Below, in pieces: positions 7,934-16,445 of a stretch of DNA of 64,000 bases (within the stretch, counting starts at the first letter, position 1; every line of letters begins with the position of its first letter). The position numbers were made by a program, and so were the translations under genes. Origin of the DNA: Pedobacter jeongneungensis. GTDB taxonomy: Bacteria > Bacteroidota > Bacteroidia > Sphingobacteriales > Sphingobacteriaceae. Under the pieces are notes generated by a model that was given only the letters and a program-made list of their open reading frames with translations, searched no databases and had not been told where the DNA came from. The DNA lies in assembly GCF_000633455.1 (NCBI RefSeq), contig NZ_AYMG01000004.1:62001-126000 (forward strand), given 5' to 3'.

Positions 7934-8461
7934 TTAATTATTTAACAACTGCTTCCGCGGTTTCCGCCACTCCCATGGCGCTACCGCATCTGCTTCCTCC
8001 CATAATCCTATTTTATTTTTCCTGGCGGTCATTTCCAGTTGCGCATAAAGCGGATCGCTGGAGTACTTTTTAAAATGCCAGGCCATACCCAGTTTAACCA
8101 TTTCCTGATTAAGCACCTGTTTTTTATCGTTAATCACTACAGCAATCAATCTTTTATAGCGGTCGTATTTTTGGCCCTGCACAGTAACCATTTGTCCGAA
8201 ACAGAGATCGGAAAGGGCTTGTTTCGCTTTGGTACCAAAAGGCTGGTGGCCACGTTTCTCGGGGCAATCGATATGTGCCAAACGGATTTTAACGGGCTGG
8301 TCCTGATACAATACTTCCATGGTATCTCCATCTAAAATGCGGATGACCCTTGCCGTAAAAACAAGATTACTATAATTAATGCCTTTATTTCCAGCTGGCC
8401 GGATGAAGCAGGACTGAAGCGTGAGCAACAACAGCAGCAGGCTTACTTTTCCCAGCCGCAT
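7934..8461 (-). CDS. thermonuclease (SNase) family lipoprotein
   Basis: A 175-residue staphylococcal-nuclease homologue that hydrolyses DNA and RNA with calcium. The N-terminus is a lipoprotein signal with lipobox LQSC (Cys18), so it acts on the outer side of the membrane. The catalytic set of SNase can be followed: ILDGDT with D44/D46, RLAHIDCPE with R60, D65 and E68, and DRYKRLIA with R104, corresponding to D19/D21, R35, D40, E43 and R87 of the Staphylococcus enzyme. The length is normal for the family. Its start overlaps the end of the small cysteine-rich gene by 19 nt, so the two are probably co-transcribed. A role in nutrient scavenging or degradation of extracellular DNA is likely. Confidence 0.9.
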   Translation of the reverse strand: MRLGKVSLLLLLLTLQSCFIRPAGNKGINYSNLVFTARVIRILDGDTMEVLYQDQPVKIRLAHIDCPEKRGHQPFGTKAKQALSDLCFGQMVTVQGQKYDRYKRLIAVVINDKKQVLNQEMVKLGMAWHFKKYSSDPLYAQLEMTARKNKIGLWEEADAVAPWEWRKPRKQLLNN

Positions 8462-8655
8462 AATGTTTTGCCGTCTTTTTTGGCTTTTTCGATATCCACT
8501 TTTACAATTTTATAAGTACAGTTACTTAAGCCTTTGCAACTGGAGCTGTTATGGTATCTTTTTGCATTCGGACTGTTGCAGATGTATACGGTTGTACTTT
8601 CTTTGCAGGTAATAATGTTAGCAAAGAAGAAGATGAGTAGCGAGAGTGTTTTCAT
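8443..8655 (-). CDS. small exported cysteine-rich protein beside the nuclease
   Basis: A 70-residue protein with a hydrophobic signal-like N-terminus (MKTLSLLIFFFANIITC; the cysteine at 17 may be lipidated). The mature part has the pattern VYICNSPNAKRYH, then CKGLSNC and a terminal LCGWEK: a His and four Cys that could bind metal or form disulfides. Similar short domains (YH-x4-C-x-GL-x2-C ... C-x-W) are, as I recall, often placed beside or fused to secreted thermonucleases, and here the gene overlaps the nuclease gene. The function is unknown; an accessory factor for the nuclease is an inference. Confidence 0.7.
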   Translation of the reverse strand: MKTLSLLIFFFANIITCKESTTVYICNSPNAKRYHNSSSCKGLSNCTYKIVKVDIEKAKKDGKTLCGWEK

Positions 8656-8710
8656 GATGAGGGGATGATTTTAAATGAGTTATGCTATTTTAACTTTAGT
8701 GGTGGATTGG

Positions 8711-9571
8711 TTATGATTTATTACCTCCTGAAATAATTTCTTGTAGTACAGGTGCTAAATTGGCAGGCAGATCAGCCGTTTTTAAATAGTATTTTTTCAC
8801 TTTCATGGCTTTGAACCAATCTGTCCAATACTGTTTAATTATATCTTCTTCGTATGGGCTTTGCTTTGACGGATTAATGCCTAATACAATAACCTCGAGG
8901 TTTTGCAAATTGCCGGTTGCAGGGATAAAACCAAGATTGTTCTTTTTTATGATCGCCCTATAATCAGCGGAGGTGAGCTTTTTTGCCTGGATAAATGCCG
9001 GTGTGATGTAAGAACTTTTTCCATTATCTAAAAACTTACTGTCTTGATGGTACATGTAGCCATCGGTTAGGATAATCAAAATATTTCTATGCTGATCTTT
9101 AATGCAATAATCCTGAACATTGTTTTTGAAAAATTTCCAGATATCGGAGCCTACATAATGACCATATTTAATAGTATGCTGATAGATTTTTGCAGAGATC
9201 TGTGTGTACGAGTTATCCACACTTAAGATGTCTTTTTTACTTGTTTTTGGATTAAAACTGACTTTTAACTGTTGACTCAGCAGATTGATATTCGGAATTT
9301 TAGGTATTGGATCGAAGAAAACCTGCATCTGATCGTTCAAAAGCATCATCTTTTTCCCTTTTACATGGTTTACAAAAGCTGTTTCTATCGATTTTATGTA
9401 GCCTAAGTCTCTTTGATAAAGATCAGGATTCTTTTTAGGATCTATTCTGTCTGATAAATCGAGTAAAAAGCTGATGTTAAGGTTCTGTTGCGCTGGCTGG
9501 GCTTTACCCTCTCTCGCAAAAGCAGCTGTAATTAAGAGCGGCAGTAATATGTTTAGTAATGTTGACTTCAT
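8711..9571 (-). CDS. exported VWA-like protein, unknown role
   Basis: A 286-residue protein with a cleavable signal peptide (residues 1 to about 24, ending GKAQ). The mature part begins LNISFLLDLSDRIDPKKNPD, where DLSDR resembles the D-x-S-x-S metal site of von Willebrand A domains; later NILIILTDGYMYH gives a second VWA-like strand ending in TDG. The MIDAS is imperfect, so metal binding is uncertain. It is 12 bp downstream of the coiled-coil membrane protein gene on the same strand, which suggests an operon. A periplasmic sensor or binding partner for that membrane protein is possible. Family not recognised by name. Confidence 0.65.
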   Translation of the reverse strand: MKSTLLNILLPLLITAAFAREGKAQPAQQNLNISFLLDLSDRIDPKKNPDLYQRDLGYIKSIETAFVNHVKGKKMMLLNDQMQVFFDPIPKIPNINLLSQQLKVSFNPKTSKKDILSVDNSYTQISAKIYQHTIKYGHYVGSDIWKFFKNNVQDYCIKDQHRNILIILTDGYMYHQDSKFLDNGKSSYITPAFIQAKKLTSADYRAIIKKNNLGFIPATGNLQNLEVIVLGINPSKQSPYEEDIIKQYWTDWFKAMKVKKYYLKTADLPANLAPVLQEIISGGNKS

Positions 9572-9583
9572 GATGCCTGATGG

Positions 9584-10912
9584 TTATAAAGTAGTGACAT
9601 AAACAGAATTTTGCGAATCTTCGCTGGCGCCTACACTTTTAAGGTTTTCGTGATAAGTTTCCATACATTCAGTTTGAAGAACAATTTTTTCGTGTTGGGA
9701 AATGCGGAGTTTTTCATTAACGAATGTAATCCAGCCCTGCATGTACTCAGAAGCATATAATACATATTCTTTAGTAGGGATAATTACGGCATCGATGATG
9801 TTCTGAAGGGTAGCAATGCGCCCCTGAGCTTCGAGCGAACTTTTCTTGATGCCGCTAAGTTCTTCTATTAATTTTGCTTTTTGAATTTCAATATCGCTTA
9901 TCCTATCCTGATGGATCTGGATGTCTTTTTTCCTCCGAAACTGTTCGTGTTTTATTTTATCTTTCTCGCGGTGTTCCTTCATGATAAAATCGAATACCAC
10001 ACCCCAGATGAGGTACACCACAAAACCGGCAAAGATGATTCCCCAGAACTGGATTTTGCCAAAGGCAATAGGGATATTAAATTCAGGTGTATTAAACGTT
10101 TTGGTTAGCTCGTAAATCTTTTCTTCGATCTGGTAAGCCAAAATGGCATCGAAAACAAAAGTGGTAAGTAACAACAGACCGATTTTAATGTAATTCCCAA
10201 TGCTTTTAACCTCTCCGAACATGTGTATTAAATAACCCAGTCCTAAAAACACAAAAGGGATAAAGGTTACAAAAGCACCTTCGAGCGAACCATCGTGCCA
10301 GGCCTTTTCAAAAGCTTTCGAATCGAGCACATTCATGATGATGGTGCTGGTGGCATCGAAGGGTTTAAAAAAGGCAGAATAAGAGGTAGAAATATAAAAG
10401 GTAAATAAATACAGGCTTAAAGGCATGAGGATGATTAAACCGATCCAGAATTTGCTTGAAGCACCTTTTGAAGCACTGATGTGGTATTTTTCGGGATTCC
10501 GGGGCAGGTCGTTAATTTCGAATTTCAACTCTTCAATATTATCCTTTACCTCCCTGATATCGGTTTCTACCTTGTTAATCTGCTGTTCCTTACTTTCTTT
10601 ACTGATGACCAGTGTTTTTATTTCGGTTTCTTTAGTTTTCTGCTCGTTGATATAGGGCTCTTTGGCCAGTTGCTGCTTTTCTACCAATTCCTTTTCTTCA
10701 TTTTGGAACCTGGCGTAAATGGCGTTCAAACATATCGAAAGTGCCAGCGGACTACCACTGTTTCTCGATCCATCTCTGAAACCCGCTTCGTGGTAAGTTC
10801 TTTTTCTTACCTCCTCTGTTTCTTCGGAAGCCGGCTCCTTAATCTCTACATTTTCATCCTGAGGCGGATCGGCTGTTTTTGGGTTAAAAAATTCTTCTAT
10901 TTGGGCAATCAT
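9584..10912 (-). CDS. coiled-coil protein with four membrane segments
   Basis: A 442-residue protein. It starts with an acidic, Pro/Glu-rich stretch (residues 1-40), then a long charged coiled coil (about 70-140, rich in KETEIKTL / KEQQINKVETDIREVKDNIEEL heptads), four hydrophobic segments (about 155-175, 210-232, 240-258 and 285-310), a second coiled coil (320-370) and a soluble C-terminus. I do not recognise a family. The architecture fits an inner-membrane scaffold with large cytoplasmic helices. The gene immediately precedes the exported VWA-like protein on the minus strand, and a DUF6804 and a DUF6232 gene lie just upstream on the same strand (32-bp gap), so all four may form one transcription unit. 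Confidence 0.7.
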   Translation of the reverse strand: MIAQIEEFFNPKTADPPQDENVEIKEPASEETEEVRKRTYHEAGFRDGSRNSGSPLALSICLNAIYARFQNEEKELVEKQQLAKEPYINEQKTKETEIKTLVISKESKEQQINKVETDIREVKDNIEELKFEINDLPRNPEKYHISASKGASSKFWIGLIILMPLSLYLFTFYISTSYSAFFKPFDATSTIIMNVLDSKAFEKAWHDGSLEGAFVTFIPFVFLGLGYLIHMFGEVKSIGNYIKIGLLLLTTFVFDAILAYQIEEKIYELTKTFNTPEFNIPIAFGKIQFWGIIFAGFVVYLIWGVVFDFIMKEHREKDKIKHEQFRRKKDIQIHQDRISDIEIQKAKLIEELSGIKKSSLEAQGRIATLQNIIDAVIIPTKEYVLYASEYMQGWITFVNEKLRISQHEKIVLQTECMETYHENLKSVGASEDSQNSVYVTTL

Positions 10913-10944
10913 AACATTAAGTTTTAGTTTGATTTATGATGTGA

Positions 10945-11328
10945 TTAGTGTATTTCTCTTTTTGCCGAAACAATCCGGTCTCTGGAGTATGTTTTTTGAA
11001 CGGGTAAAATTTCAGTCGCTTTTTCTTCTTGTTTTGCAGGTTCACTTTTCTTATAAAAGGCAAAGATTAAAAACAAGAGCCCGGTGATGATATCAAGTGG
11101 GATCCAGATGCTTTTTCTATGCAGGTAAACGGGGAACAGGGGATTAAAAAGGATGAGTATGATAACAAAAACAACTGTTAAAGCGTAGTTTTTTTGTTTT
11201 GTCCAAACGTAAATAAGCAGTAAGGCTCCCAGCGAAACTATTGTTCTCAGAAAGGTGTAATATTCGATAGGTAATTTTAGTATAGCTACGAAACAGCAGA
11301 GGGCACAGATAACAAGAAAAACTTTCAT
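10945..11328 (-). CDS. DUF6804-like small membrane protein
   Basis: A 127-residue protein counted from MKVFLVICALCC (complement at 11326-11328). The frame runs 18 codons further upstream, but that part overlaps the DUF6232 gene and lacks hydrophobic character. Four membrane segments cover most of it, with the motif YVWTKQ, then FPVYLHRKSIWIPLDIITG that I recall from DUF6804 proteins of Bacteroidota. The tail is short, charged and cytoplasmic. Function unknown. It lies 19 bp after the DUF6232 gene and before the coiled-coil membrane protein. Confidence 0.65.
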   Translation of the reverse strand: MKVFLVICALCCFVAILKLPIEYYTFLRTIVSLGALLLIYVWTKQKNYALTVVFVIILILFNPLFPVYLHRKSIWIPLDIITGLLFLIFAFYKKSEPAKQEEKATEILPVQKTYSRDRIVSAKREIH

Positions 11329-11347
11329 AATTAGGGAATTGAATGTT

Positions 11348-11728
11348 TTAACCTCTGAATACAATTGCCTCATTAAGTGCACTTACAATATTCTGAACAT
11401 ATAATCTGTCTTTCGAAACAATACTGTTCACTTCTCCGGCATTTGTACTGATCCTTACTGTAAATTCATTTTTATTGAGGGTCAGGATTAAAATACCTAC
11501 AGCCAGCACAATAAAACCTAAAATCCGTATGTCATTTGCAAAAAGCATTAGTATTCCCGTAATAATCATCAAAACTGGCGCTGCTTTACTTTTTACGATT
11601 TCAAAAATATGGACAGAAGATATGTTCCGCATTGCATAAGTTTTTGAATTGGTAACATACCTCGATTGAGTAACCGTAACATTTACATCTTGATAAAATG
11701 TTACTTCATTTTGTAATTGTGTTTCCAT
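11348..11728 (-). CDS. DUF6232 family protein
   Basis: A 126-residue protein with the N-terminal pattern TFYQDVNVTVTQSRYVTNSK, then KTYAMRNISSVHIFE, typical of DUF6232, followed by two membrane helices (about residues 51-66 and 69-85) and a C-terminal beta-rich tail with RISTNAGEVNSIVSKD. The domain resembles a PH-like or membrane-bound regulatory fold seen next to other membrane proteins; the function is unknown. First gene of a probable minus-strand unit that continues with the DUF6804-like gene. Confidence 0.75.
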   Translation of the reverse strand: METQLQNEVTFYQDVNVTVTQSRYVTNSKTYAMRNISSVHIFEIVKSKAAPVLMIITGILMLFANDIRILGFIVLAVGILILTLNKNEFTVRISTNAGEVNSIVSKDRLYVQNIVSALNEAIVFRG

Positions 11729-12032
11729 GTTTAGTTATAAGAGTGTTTGAGTTTGTTGATCAAAAGTATACAAGCCCAAGCCCTAAACCTTACGGGAACC
11801 CGTAACGCAAAAAACTATTTTCATGATACCTGCAATCTAAACAGACATTAAAAAACACTAAATATCAAACAGTTAAACAAAACTTAAATCACAGTGAACA
11901 GTAAAAGAAGTATGACTATATTTTCTCAGCAGATTTCTCCACTGCGGTCGAAATGACGACCTATCGAAACCTATAGTTTAAGATTGCTTTCTTGGCTGAA
12001 AAAGCCTCCTCAAAATGGCGAATCATCACAAA
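11729..12032. other. intergenic region with a degenerate palindromic repeat
   Basis: The part 11937-12020 contains fragments of the dispersed palindromic family (AAGATTGCTT, then GGCTGAAAAAGCC) seen better at 12697-12791. The rest (11729-11930) shows no gene. Confidence 0.5.
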
Positions 12033-12362
12033 TTATTCCTTCGGCTTCATATAATCTTCCGATTTTTCTTTCTTCCACCAATTGTTATCCAGGCGTTTAA
12101 CAGAGGTAAATGTTCGGGTAATGCCGGTTTTCATGGTGGCGGTATCGAGGTGCCTGGGCCATACGTGGATAATGGTATCTTTCCCGATGCATAGCCACCA
12201 GAATGTTTTTCCATAACGTTTGGTGGTGTAAACTTCGCTGATGGTTCCGTTAATTACTTTGGTGTTAAAACCCGGTTCCATTAACTGATAGGTTAAAATT
12301 TTCTGTGCATGGGCGGTTGCTATCGCGGAGGTGATTAACAGCAGTATCATCAGGTTTTTCAT
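12033..12362 (-). CDS. small exported protein, unknown function
   Basis: A 109-residue protein with a clear signal peptide (MKNLMILLLITSAIATAHAQ, cleavage after AHA). The mature part is about 90 residues, beta-rich, with several Trp (FWWLCIGKD, HVWPRHLD, NNWWKK) and a charged tail. It should be periplasmic or surface-exposed. No family recognised. It stands alone on the minus strand between two repeat-rich intergenic regions. Confidence 0.65.
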   Translation of the reverse strand: MKNLMILLLITSAIATAHAQKILTYQLMEPGFNTKVINGTISEVYTTKRYGKTFWWLCIGKDTIIHVWPRHLDTATMKTGITRTFTSVKRLDNNWWKKEKSEDYMKPKE

Positions 12363-12975
12363 AGCGCTAAGGTATTCAGGCTAGAAACGGATTCTTTACG
12401 GCTAACCTTAGGGTAATCCTTCAACTTCATCCGATAGCTATCGGATCAGGATGACGAGCGCTTTTTAACCACAGAGATCCACTGAGATAAGATACGGAGA
12501 TCACAGAGGTATTAAATTATGTGATATAGATTTCTCTGCTCCCGAATTCGGGACAGGTTACGGTCGAAATGACGGTGAGCGGTGAGGGTTTCGCAAGCTT
12601 AAATGATCTTATATTTCTTATATGGTTGAAAATGTTAATAGTTATTTAAAAGATTCTTCGACTCCGCTACCAAGGATAGATTTAAATAAAAAGGGGCGTC
12701 ATTAATAGGCACGAAGCAATCTTAATGCGCACGCTGGTAGCGACCGTTGTAAGATTGCTTCGTCGGCTGAAAAAGCCTTCTCGCAATGACGACCCTTCTA
12801 AGCATATTAATTTAAAAAAAGCCACTGTCATCTCTATCGATTTTTATACAATAAATTATCCCTCAGGATGACAAATCGCGGAGCGTTTGCGTATTTAAAA
12901 TGAGAGGTCGCCCTGTCCTGCTCCCAAAACAGGCCAAAAAGCAACCCCTGCATTTTGTGAGCGTGGAGCGTTTAA
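12363..12975. repeat. repeat-rich intergenic region
   Basis: No gene. From left to right: a TCCGATAGCTATCGGA palindrome near 12430; a fragment of the CCACAGAG...CACAGAGG repeat that recurs at 14.5-15.5, 20.8-21.3 and 37.6 kb; and a palindromic element 12697-12791 that begins CGTCATTA, carries GAAGCAATCT and its inverse AGATTGCTTC, and ends GCAATGACG. The segment ATAAATTATCCCTCAGGATGAC near 12850 is the same sequence that closes each 14.5-kb tandem repeat. Confidence 0.7.
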
Positions 12976-14052
12976 TTAATAATTCGCTATGGTTTGATGG
13001 AGCTGATCCCTGTAGTTATAAAGCTCATCAAGGCTAAACAACTGTTTTTTCTCGCCCGCATCCTTTCCGTTCTGAAAAGTTTCGAGGTATTTATTGGCGG
13101 TATTAAAATGGAACCTGCAGATTGGTTTGCGGTTATTGTCATCCAGCAATACACCAAAGTAAGATTGCGTATCGCGGGCTGCAATACGTGCCGAAGGAAT
13201 CTTTTCGCGCAAAATGGCTTTTACAATCTGGAAAGCTTCCAACTCTTCCTCTGTGGTTACAATTTTTGAAGCCTCAGGATCTTCGACAACAGGAATTACT
13301 TTACCCTCTTCCTTTTTCTCGATTTTCTCGTTGATATTCAGGGCGGATTTCAAACGGTCGCTGATCGATTCGTTAATGGAAATGGCCAGGGCTTTTTTGG
13401 CGTATTCTTTAAAAGCAATCATCCGGTTTGCCGTGAGTGGTTTGTCGAAAAACCGGTTCACCAATAATTTCACCATTTCGTCGGAGGGGTTGTCGATCTC
13501 TTTTTCAAATTCCTTCCTGATAGCTTTGATGTATTTTAAACCTTCGGCCGAATCGAGGATCGTTTCTAAATTATATTCGTTTTTGGTAAAACTTTCGAGG
13601 ATCTTAATGGCATTATCTTTCAGGTCTTCAATATCGATGGTGAGGAAAGGTTTCTCGTCCATAATATTTGGCTTTTCCAGATCGGCGTAAAAGTTATAAA
13701 CCGTACCGTTGGTTAATACACCAAACCTGGCTTTTGAAACGTGGTAATAGCGATGCAACTGCGAATTATGGGCGTCGGCACTTTCTTTCCAGTGTTTACA
13801 TTCAAAAATGAGGATGGGCTCATTGTTTTTACGGATCACGTAATCTACTTTCTCGCCTTTTTTGGTGCCGATATCGCAGATGTGTTCGGGTATTACTTCT
13901 GTTGGATTAAAAATATCATAACCAAGGATTTGGATAAAGGGCATTACAAATGCATTTTTGGTGGCTTCCTCAGTATTGATCTGATCTTTTAACCCGACCA
14001 CACGCTGATGCAGCTGTTCTAACTTTAATTTAAGATCCATAACTTTTTGCAT
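12976..14052 (-). CDS. solitary type I restriction HsdR N-terminal-like nuclease
   Basis: A 358-residue protein with the N-terminal HSDR_N / PD-(D/E)xK nuclease core: EEATKNAFVMPFIQILGYD (29-46), then KVDYVI with Asp70 and PILIFECKHW with Glu84-Cys-Lys86, the catalytic D...ExK. After it come helical regions and a C-terminal domain (about 255-358) with FQIVKAIL, DTQSYFGVLLDDNNRKPICR and a final aromatic-rich helix. There is no helicase domain and no HsdM or HsdS gene nearby, so it is not a type I R-M subunit in the usual sense. Similar lone proteins are common in bacteria and are annotated as restriction enzymes without proof. Its ATG overlaps the stop of the YegP-family gene (TAATG), so the two are translationally coupled. 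Start at MQK or four codons later at MDLK are both possible. Confidence 0.8.
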   Translation of the reverse strand: MQKVMDLKLKLEQLHQRVVGLKDQINTEEATKNAFVMPFIQILGYDIFNPTEVIPEHICDIGTKKGEKVDYVIRKNNEPILIFECKHWKESADAHNSQLHRYYHVSKARFGVLTNGTVYNFYADLEKPNIMDEKPFLTIDIEDLKDNAIKILESFTKNEYNLETILDSAEGLKYIKAIRKEFEKEIDNPSDEMVKLLVNRFFDKPLTANRMIAFKEYAKKALAISINESISDRLKSALNINEKIEKKEEGKVIPVVEDPEASKIVTTEEELEAFQIVKAILREKIPSARIAARDTQSYFGVLLDDNNRKPICRFHFNTANKYLETFQNGKDAGEKKQLFSLDELYNYRDQLHQTIANY

Positions 14053-14384
14053 TAAATGGTTTCGTCTTCTACTGATGCATTAGGCGAGTTCTCTTTAACC
14101 GATTCAATGCCGTTATCACGCGTTTCGGCAGTGCTGTACATTTGACTGGTACCGATAATTTCGCCATTTGCGGCTTTTAAATTGAAATAGAATGAATCAT
14201 TTTTGGCGGCTTTTCTATCGTACCTGGTATCGGTTGGGGCATTGGTTTTTACAGATTCGATGCCTTTATGGCAAGATGCTTTTGCAGTGTACCCCTCACT
14301 GGTAAGGATAACCCTGCCGTTTGATGCCTCAAGGTTAAACTGGTATTCGCCGTTTGTTCTTTTAGTAATGATAAATTTTCCCAT
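14052..14384 (-). CDS. YegP/DUF1508 family protein, two tandem repeats
   Basis: A 110-residue protein of two DUF1508 units. Unit 1 is residues 1-50: MGKFIITKRTNGEYQFNLEA, then GYTAKASCHKGIESVKTNAP. Unit 2 is about 60-104: FYFNLKAANGEIIGTSQMY, then RDNGIESVKENSPNA. E. coli YegP has the same two-unit design. The family is small, soluble and of unknown biochemical role. The stop codon overlaps the start of the HsdR-N-type nuclease gene (TAATG), which makes a two-gene operon. A shorter single-unit paralogue is at 2501-2677. Confidence 0.85.
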   Translation of the reverse strand: MGKFIITKRTNGEYQFNLEASNGRVILTSEGYTAKASCHKGIESVKTNAPTDTRYDRKAAKNDSFYFNLKAANGEIIGTSQMYSTAETRDNGIESVKENSPNASVEDETI

Positions 14385-14536
14385 AGTTAAGTTTTTTTAG
14401 CTGCTCAAAATTATGAGGGGAATGTGGTGGATCCTTACGGGAAACCGTAGTGAGGTGGGTTAACTGGTTAATTGTTGAAATTGGTTAACTGATCCAAACA
14501 CTAGCCCTATTTATCACAGATCCTTAGACTCCGCTT

Positions 14537-15708
14537 AGGATGACAAGCGCTTTTTTTAACCACAGAGAACCATGGAGAAGGGCACGGAGAGCACAGCGCT
14601 TGTTAAATGGCTAAGATTCACTTTCCATCTCAAAAGATCCTTCGATTATGCTACCATTGGCAAAATCCATTAGCACGTCCGTCATTCCCGCGCAGGCGGG
14701 AATCTTAATGCAACCTACAAACCCTACCAAGGCATTACGATTCCCAATCGAGTTGGGAATGACGATCTCTCGCAACCTACCATTCGCAAAAAAAAATGTC
14801 ATTTATATTGATTTTTATAAAATAAATTATCCCTCAGGATGACAAGCGCTTTTTTTAACCACAGAGAACCATGGAGAAGGGTACGGAGAGCACAGCGCAT
14901 GTTAAATGGCTAAGATTCACTTTCCATCTCAAAAGATCCTTCAAATATGCTACCATTGGCAAAATCCATTAGCACGGCCGTCATTCCCGCGCAGGCGGGA
15001 ATCTTAAAGCGCTTGCATTACGATTCCCAATCGAGTTGGGAATGACGATCTCTCGCAACCTACCATTCGCAAAAAAAAATGTCATTTATATTGATTTTTA
15101 TAAAATAAATTATCCCTCAGGATGACAAGCCCTTTTTTTTAACCACAGAGAACCATGGAGAAGGCACGGAGAGCACAGCACTTGTTAAATGGCTAAGATT
15201 CACTTTCCATCTCAAAAGATCCTTCGATTATGCTACCATTGGCAGACTTCAATAGCGCGGTCGTCATTCTTCGCGCATGCGGGAATCTTAATGCAACCTA
15301 CAAACCCTACCAAGGCATTACGATTCCCAATCGAGTTGGGAATGACGATCTCTCGCAACCTACCATTCGCAAAAAAAATGTCATTTATATTGATTTTTAT
15401 AAAATAAATTATCCCTCAGGATGACAAGCCCTTTTTTTTAACCACAGAGAACCATGGAGAAGGACACGGAGAGCACAGCGCTTGTTAATTGGCTAAGATT
15501 CACTTTCCATCTCAAAAGATCCTTCAACTATGCTACCATTGACAGAATCCATTAGCACGCCCGTCATCCGATAGCTATCGTTGTAAGATTGCTTCGTCGG
15601 CTGAAAAAGCCTTCTCGCAATGACGAATTTGGCGGCTTATCATTGCGCTAGGATTTGTCTGTCATCAATATCGATTTTTATGCAATAAATTATCCCTCAG
15701 GATGACAA
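14537..15708. repeat. four tandem copies of a ~295-bp composite repeat
   Basis: Copies begin with AGGATGACAAG at 14537, 14836, 15119 and 15418, and the closing junction is at 15709: periods 299, 283, 299 and 291. Each copy has the same order: poly-T, the ACCACAGAGAACCATGGAGA module, GGCTAAGATTCACTTTCC, a MITE-like palindrome, ATGTCATTTATATTG, and ATTATCCCTCAGGATGAC. The palindromes CGTCATTCCCGCGC...GGGAATGACG are at 14680-14764, 14979-15047 and 15262-15347. Copy 2 lacks 16 bp inside the palindrome, and copy 4 has a different palindrome (15562-15625, GTAAGATTGCTTCG type). No gene is supported here. Confidence 0.9.
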
Positions 15709-15768
15709 GCGCGCGGAATTAACTGAAATCAATTGACTCCAGACTATGGACTGAAGACTTAGGACTCA

Positions 15769-16434
15769 TCAAATTATCCCTACATCTTTACAGTAAGCGA
15801 TCAGTTGTTCGTTTTTGGAGAAACCGAGTACCTCTTTCATCAAATTCAAACGCTTTTCAACGCTGCTGAGCCCAGAGGGTTTAATATTGTTTTCCTGCAG
15901 GTAATAAGGAATGTTTTTCTGGGGTGTTCCATCAACCAATTGAGAAATGATGGCGATATCCAGGTCTGTAAAATCGTGCGAATTATTTTCTTTTCTGGCC
16001 AGTTTTAAATCAGGCGAAAGGTATTTTTTATCGTTATAGATGGCGTTTATGGCCAGTTTTAAGTATTGGGCATCGTGACGGGCTTTTCGCACATAACCAT
16101 CAATATGCAATTCTTTAAATAACATATCGATTACAGCAGATTTATTTTCGACAGAAAATACAAGGATTTTTAAACTGGGTTGTACTTTTTTCGCAGCTTG
16201 TATAAGTTCAACACCACCCGCAATTCTTTGTTTATTATGGTCTTCTACAAAGGATAGATCAGTAACTAACAAGTCATAAGGCTGTTCTGCTCTGATGGAA
16301 TTTTTTATCCAGGTAAGTGCATCATCACAATAATAAACGTATTCGGGTTTTTCTATACTCAGATCAGCTAAGGTTGTTTGTAGCGAAATATTCTGCGTTT
16401 CTTGATCTTCGGCAATAAGTATTCTTTTAAACAT
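15769..16434 (-). CDS. LuxR-type two-component response regulator
   Basis: A 221-residue response regulator. The receiver domain (about 1-130) begins FKRILIAEDQE with the acidic pocket at E9-D10 and the likely phospho-acceptor Asp in LLVTDLSF (about residue 58), then ILVFSVEN and the Lys of YVRKARHD. The C-terminal part (about 150-221: FTDLDIAIISQLVDGTPQKN, then LSSVEKRLNLMKEVLGFSKN) matches the GerE/LuxR helix-turn-helix. It lies 11 bp after the sensor kinase gene, so they are a cognate pair in one operon. The kinase has no transmembrane sensor domain other than TPR repeats, so the signal is unknown; targets cannot be read from the sequence. Confidence 0.88.
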   Translation of the reverse strand: MFKRILIAEDQETQNISLQTTLADLSIEKPEYVYYCDDALTWIKNSIRAEQPYDLLVTDLSFVEDHNKQRIAGGVELIQAAKKVQPSLKILVFSVENKSAVIDMLFKELHIDGYVRKARHDAQYLKLAINAIYNDKKYLSPDLKLARKENNSHDFTDLDIAIISQLVDGTPQKNIPYYLQENNIKPSGLSSVEKRLNLMKEVLGFSKNEQLIAYCKDVGII

Positions 16435-16445
16435 ATATCATACAA

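Noticed and set aside
13214-13690. 158-codon frame antisense to the HsdR-N-type gene
   Set aside because: It overlaps a clear PD-(D/E)xK protein and has no recognisable motif or promoter.
14648-15424. Short frames of 62-72 codons in the tandem ~295-bp repeats
   Set aside because: They repeat the same words because they read the repeated DNA, have no start context or protein-like composition, and differ only by repeat variants.
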